From NCBI GenBank assembly GCA_002328585.1, contig DCUV01000060.1, positions 62,001 to 126,000 of the forward strand: DNA of 64,000 bases, in the 5' to 3' direction. A program made the position numbers and the translations under genes. Origin of the DNA: Spirochaetia bacterium UBA2205 (lineage in GTDB: Bacteria > Spirochaetota > UBA4802 > UB4802). This document shows positions 61,728 to 64,000 of this stretch, piece after piece (position 1 is the stretch's first letter; every line of letters begins with the position of its first letter). The notes under the pieces are model-generated. The model made no database searches and was not told the origin of the DNA. It was given only the letters and a program-made list of their open reading frames with translations.

Positions 61728-62369
61728 TTACCTGCCTTTTTCAATGGGCATAATTTTTACTTTTCGGTATATTCCCTGGCCTTCACTTTTTGTTGTCACT
61801 TTTGAGTCATTTTGTAATGTTAAATGAATAAGCCTCCGTTCAAACGGATTCATGGGTTCAAGTGTCCATGGTTTTCCGGTTCTGGCTACTTTCAAAGCTA
61901 TCTCTTTAGATAGTTTTCGTAAAGCCCTTTCTCTTTTTGCTCTGTACGATTCGATGTCGAGGATAATCTTTTTTTCTGAACTGGTGACCTTATTAACTAA
62001 AAGATTTATCATGAATTGCAATGATTCCAGTGTTTTACCTTTTTTACCTATTATTAATCCTGAATTTAAACTTTCTAACTCTACATATACCTTATTTTCG
62101 CTTTCTTTAAAATCTTTAACAGTAGCATTTACATCCATTAAGGACATTATTTTTTCTATTATTTCTTTTGCTTTTTCACCAACATCATTTTGCTGCTGAT
62201 AGTACACTCTAATCTTAGCAGGACGTGATATGCCAAAACCAAATATTCCGCTTTTACCTTCATCAAGGACTTCAATGTTGATTTTGTTCATATCATCAAT
62301 TTTTAATTGCAATAATGCTTTTTTTGTTGCTTCTTCAACGGTTTTTCCTTCAATATCTAACACCTTCAT
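61728..62369 (-). CDS. jag: Jag/KhpB RNA-binding protein
   Basis: 213 aa from ATG 62369 (AGGAGG, 7-base gap; a GTG two codons earlier is less likely). Jag-N domain (VLDIEGKTVEEATKKALLQLKID...GFGISRPAKIRVYY), type II KH domain (VYVELESLNSGLIIGKKGKTLESLQFMINLLVN) and R3H domain (DIESYRAKRERALRKLSKEIALKVARTGKPWTLEPMNPFERRLIHLTL). RNA-binding protein tied to cell-envelope control; sits between yidC and mnmE as in most bacteria. Confidence 0.94.
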   Translation of the reverse strand: MKVLDIEGKTVEEATKKALLQLKIDDMNKINIEVLDEGKSGIFGFGISRPAKIRVYYQQQNDVGEKAKEIIEKIMSLMDVNATVKDFKESENKVYVELESLNSGLIIGKKGKTLESLQFMINLLVNKVTSSEKKIILDIESYRAKRERALRKLSKEIALKVARTGKPWTLEPMNPFERRLIHLTLQNDSKVTTKSEGQGIYRKVKIMPIEKGR

Positions 62370-62530
62370 CTCCACGCCTCCTACGATACTTATAATAATA
62401 ATGAATTATGATAATAGTATTTGTTACACACCTCCTGGAAAAATCAAATATTGCTAAATATCTCATATTGTATTATTAATGTACTATAATTTTTGCATTA
62501 AGACTTACATTTTTCCTCATTTCGATATTG

Positions 62531-64000
62531 CTACTTTTCAGTCTTTGGCTTCCGGTTTACTATCATTTGATGAGCTATTTGTAAAACATTCTGCATGATC
62601 CAGTATAATACCAATCCGGATGGCATATTCCAGAATATAACGATAAATATAAGTGGCATAAACAAAAGCATTTTTTGCTGTTGAGAGGCCTCGCCAGTAG
62701 ACATTTTTTGTTGTAAATATGTTGTTGCTGTCATCACTATTGGTAAAATATTAATGTTGAATCCTGAAATGGTAAAAACAGTATCTGGTAATGAAAGATC
62801 CTTAATCCACAGAATAAATGGTGCCTGCCATAAATCTACGGAATTAATCAGAGCGCTATAGAGTGCAAAGAAAAATGGCATTTGCAGCAATAGTGGTAAA
62901 CACCCACCCATGGGGTTGACCTTGTTCTTTTTATATACCTCCATTATCTTCTTATTCAAAACATCAGGCTTATCTTTATACTTTTCGCGAAGTTCTTGAA
63001 TAACTGGATTTAATTCCTGCATCTTCTTCATTGACTCAGTAGAACGTTTGGTTAAAGGCAAGAACATTATCTTGGTTAAAAGGGAAAATATTACTAATGA
63101 CCAGCCTAAATTCCCTAACAATTTATTAATGCCAAGCAAACACCACATCATAAAATCGCGTATAGGCTCTATCCATTTGCTTACATCGGCTGCATCTCCA
63201 ATCTGTTTATCTACAGCTAAAAGTTTATCTTTATTTTTAGGCCCAACATATACCTTAAAAATGTGTTCTATTTTTTCGCCAGAATTTAGAGGTTTTACCG
63301 GTACAATAATACCCGTCCTGAATCCAGTATGTTCCCTGTTATCGTAAACAACACCAGAACCCTGAAAACCTTGCGGTATCATTATGAGCAGATAGTACCT
63401 GCTCATGATACCTGCCCATTTTACGACACCATTAATTTGTTTAATATCTTCATGTTTTGAAAAAAAACCCGAGCCTTTTCGTGCTTTTTCAAAATCATCA
63501 TCAAGATAATATATACTGTTCAATTCATTGTACGAATTATTAAAATCCATTGAGGGCCCTAAAAAATCTGAAGGAGAATAAATTAATCTACCTTCGGGGA
63601 AAGAAAATTTGTTCTTCCCATTATTCGTTATACTGAATGACATCGTAAAAAATTGCCCTTTTTCATCAAAGGTAAATGTCTTTGTAATGTGCAATGGATT
63701 ATTTTGCACGATAGCACCTGTAAAAAAGCGTATAGAGCCAGCTTCTTTTTGTAATTTCCAGTTTGTATAATCACTTTCTGTTGATAGCAAAAATTCTCCA
63801 GTTGTAACATGTACAGGAAAATCAAAAATACCCCTGGCAATATATTTACTTTTATTTACCACAAGCTCAATATTTCGGGTTTTATCAATAAAAGAAACAC
63901 ATGCTGCACCATGATTGGAAAGAACCGCTTTATAATAATGTGAATCAACAGTCACATCTTCCTGTAATCGGGATAATTCAAGAAATTTTGAAAGTTGTTT
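62531..64000 (-). CDS. yidC: Membrane protein insertase YidC, 5' end beyond window
   Basis: The frame is open from 62531 to the window edge; about 489 residues are visible. The periplasmic domain (residues to about 250: KAVLSNHGAACVSFID, TFDEKGQFFTMSFSITNNGKNKFSF, GIIVPVKPLNSGEKIEHIFKVYVGPK) is followed by five membrane helices with FSLLTKIMFLPLTKRSTESMKKMQELNPVIQELREKYK (positive first cytoplasmic part), MGGCLPLLLQMPFFFALYSAL and LPIVMTATTYLQQ. Inserts membrane proteins with or without SecYEG. A GTG at 63955 is internal. Confidence 0.97.
   Translation of the reverse strand, partial: KQLSKFLELSRLQEDVTVDSHYYKAVLSNHGAACVSFIDKTRNIELVVNKSKYIARGIFDFPVHVTTGEFLLSTESDYTNWKLQKEAGSIRFFTGAIVQNNPLHITKTFTFDEKGQFFTMSFSITNNGKNKFSFPEGRLIYSPSDFLGPSMDFNNSYNELNSIYYLDDDFEKARKGSGFFSKHEDIKQINGVVKWAGIMSRYYLLIMIPQGFQGSGVVYDNREHTGFRTGIIVPVKPLNSGEKIEHIFKVYVGPKNKDKLLAVDKQIGDAADVSKWIEPIRDFMMWCLLGINKLLGNLGWSLVIFSLLTKIMFLPLTKRSTESMKKMQELNPVIQELREKYKDKPDVLNKKIMEVYKKNKVNPMGGCLPLLLQMPFFFALYSALINSVDLWQAPFILWIKDLSLPDTVFTISGFNINILPIVMTATTYLQQKMSTGEASQQQKMLLFMPLIFIVIFWNMPSGLVLYWIMQNVLQIAHQMIVNRKPKTEK

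Overview
The window is 64 kb of AT-rich bacterial chromosome (roughly 35-38% GC by eye), densely coded on both strands, with no rRNA, tRNA, CRISPR array, prophage or transposase that I could see. It encodes a diderm: outer-membrane barrels, lipoproteins, an MCE/MlaD lipid-binding protein, DsbD and HtrA. An oxygen-independent (class III) ribonucleotide reductase and PPDK point to anaerobic or facultative metabolism. The mix of yidC-jag-mnmE, CarD next to a PIN/TRAM protein, and many N-terminal lipoproteins and beta-barrels fits a spirochaete-like lineage. That placement is inference from gene content, not a proven assignment.

Layout. 0-8 kb: pyrB-pyrC, an SGNH hydrolase, an SDR-HAD pair, guaB, radA and an orphan mlaD. 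8.5-15 kb: purD, a YkgJ-type Cys-cluster protein, dsbD, a 56-aa ORF, an outer-membrane barrel and a histone-deacetylase-family amidohydrolase, then a repeat-bearing spacer. 15-36 kb is a lipid island: dienoyl-CoA reductase-like flavoenzyme, two acyl-CoA ligases, START-domain and SCP2-like lipid-binding proteins, thiolase, two acyl-CoA dehydrogenases, 3-hydroxyacyl-CoA dehydrogenase, enoyl-CoA hydratase and two TetR regulators. An EIIA-type protein, a ClC channel and leuS lie inside it. One TetR gene is flanked by two matching perfect palindromes that overlap predicted promoters, which makes a legible regulon.

36-47 kb: a second YkgJ protein, rhomboid protease, PPDK, TPR protein, an OMP/CsgG-like lipoprotein pair, a Cache-like lipoprotein, a catalytically eroded ACT-malic-enzyme homologue, a flavoprotein, PIN/TRAM protein and CarD. 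47-54 kb: PBP1A, HtrA, a J-domain protein, and a strongly promoted helical protein followed by a small possible chaperone. 54-57.3 kb: class III RNR whose glycyl-radical motif is on a separate 63-aa ORF, followed by the activase. 57.5-64 kb: a tiny basic protein, a large TPR/transglutaminase-like protein, then yidC-jag-mnmE on the minus strand, an order usually found near the replication origin.

Most notable: (1) the TetR operator pair around the beta-oxidation genes; (2) the split NrdD; (3) the pseudo-malic enzyme; (4) a dispersed hairpin repeat whose end carries the Shine-Dalgarno sequence of leuS and of the NrdD radical-domain ORF; (5) an over-represented octamer AACTATCG.
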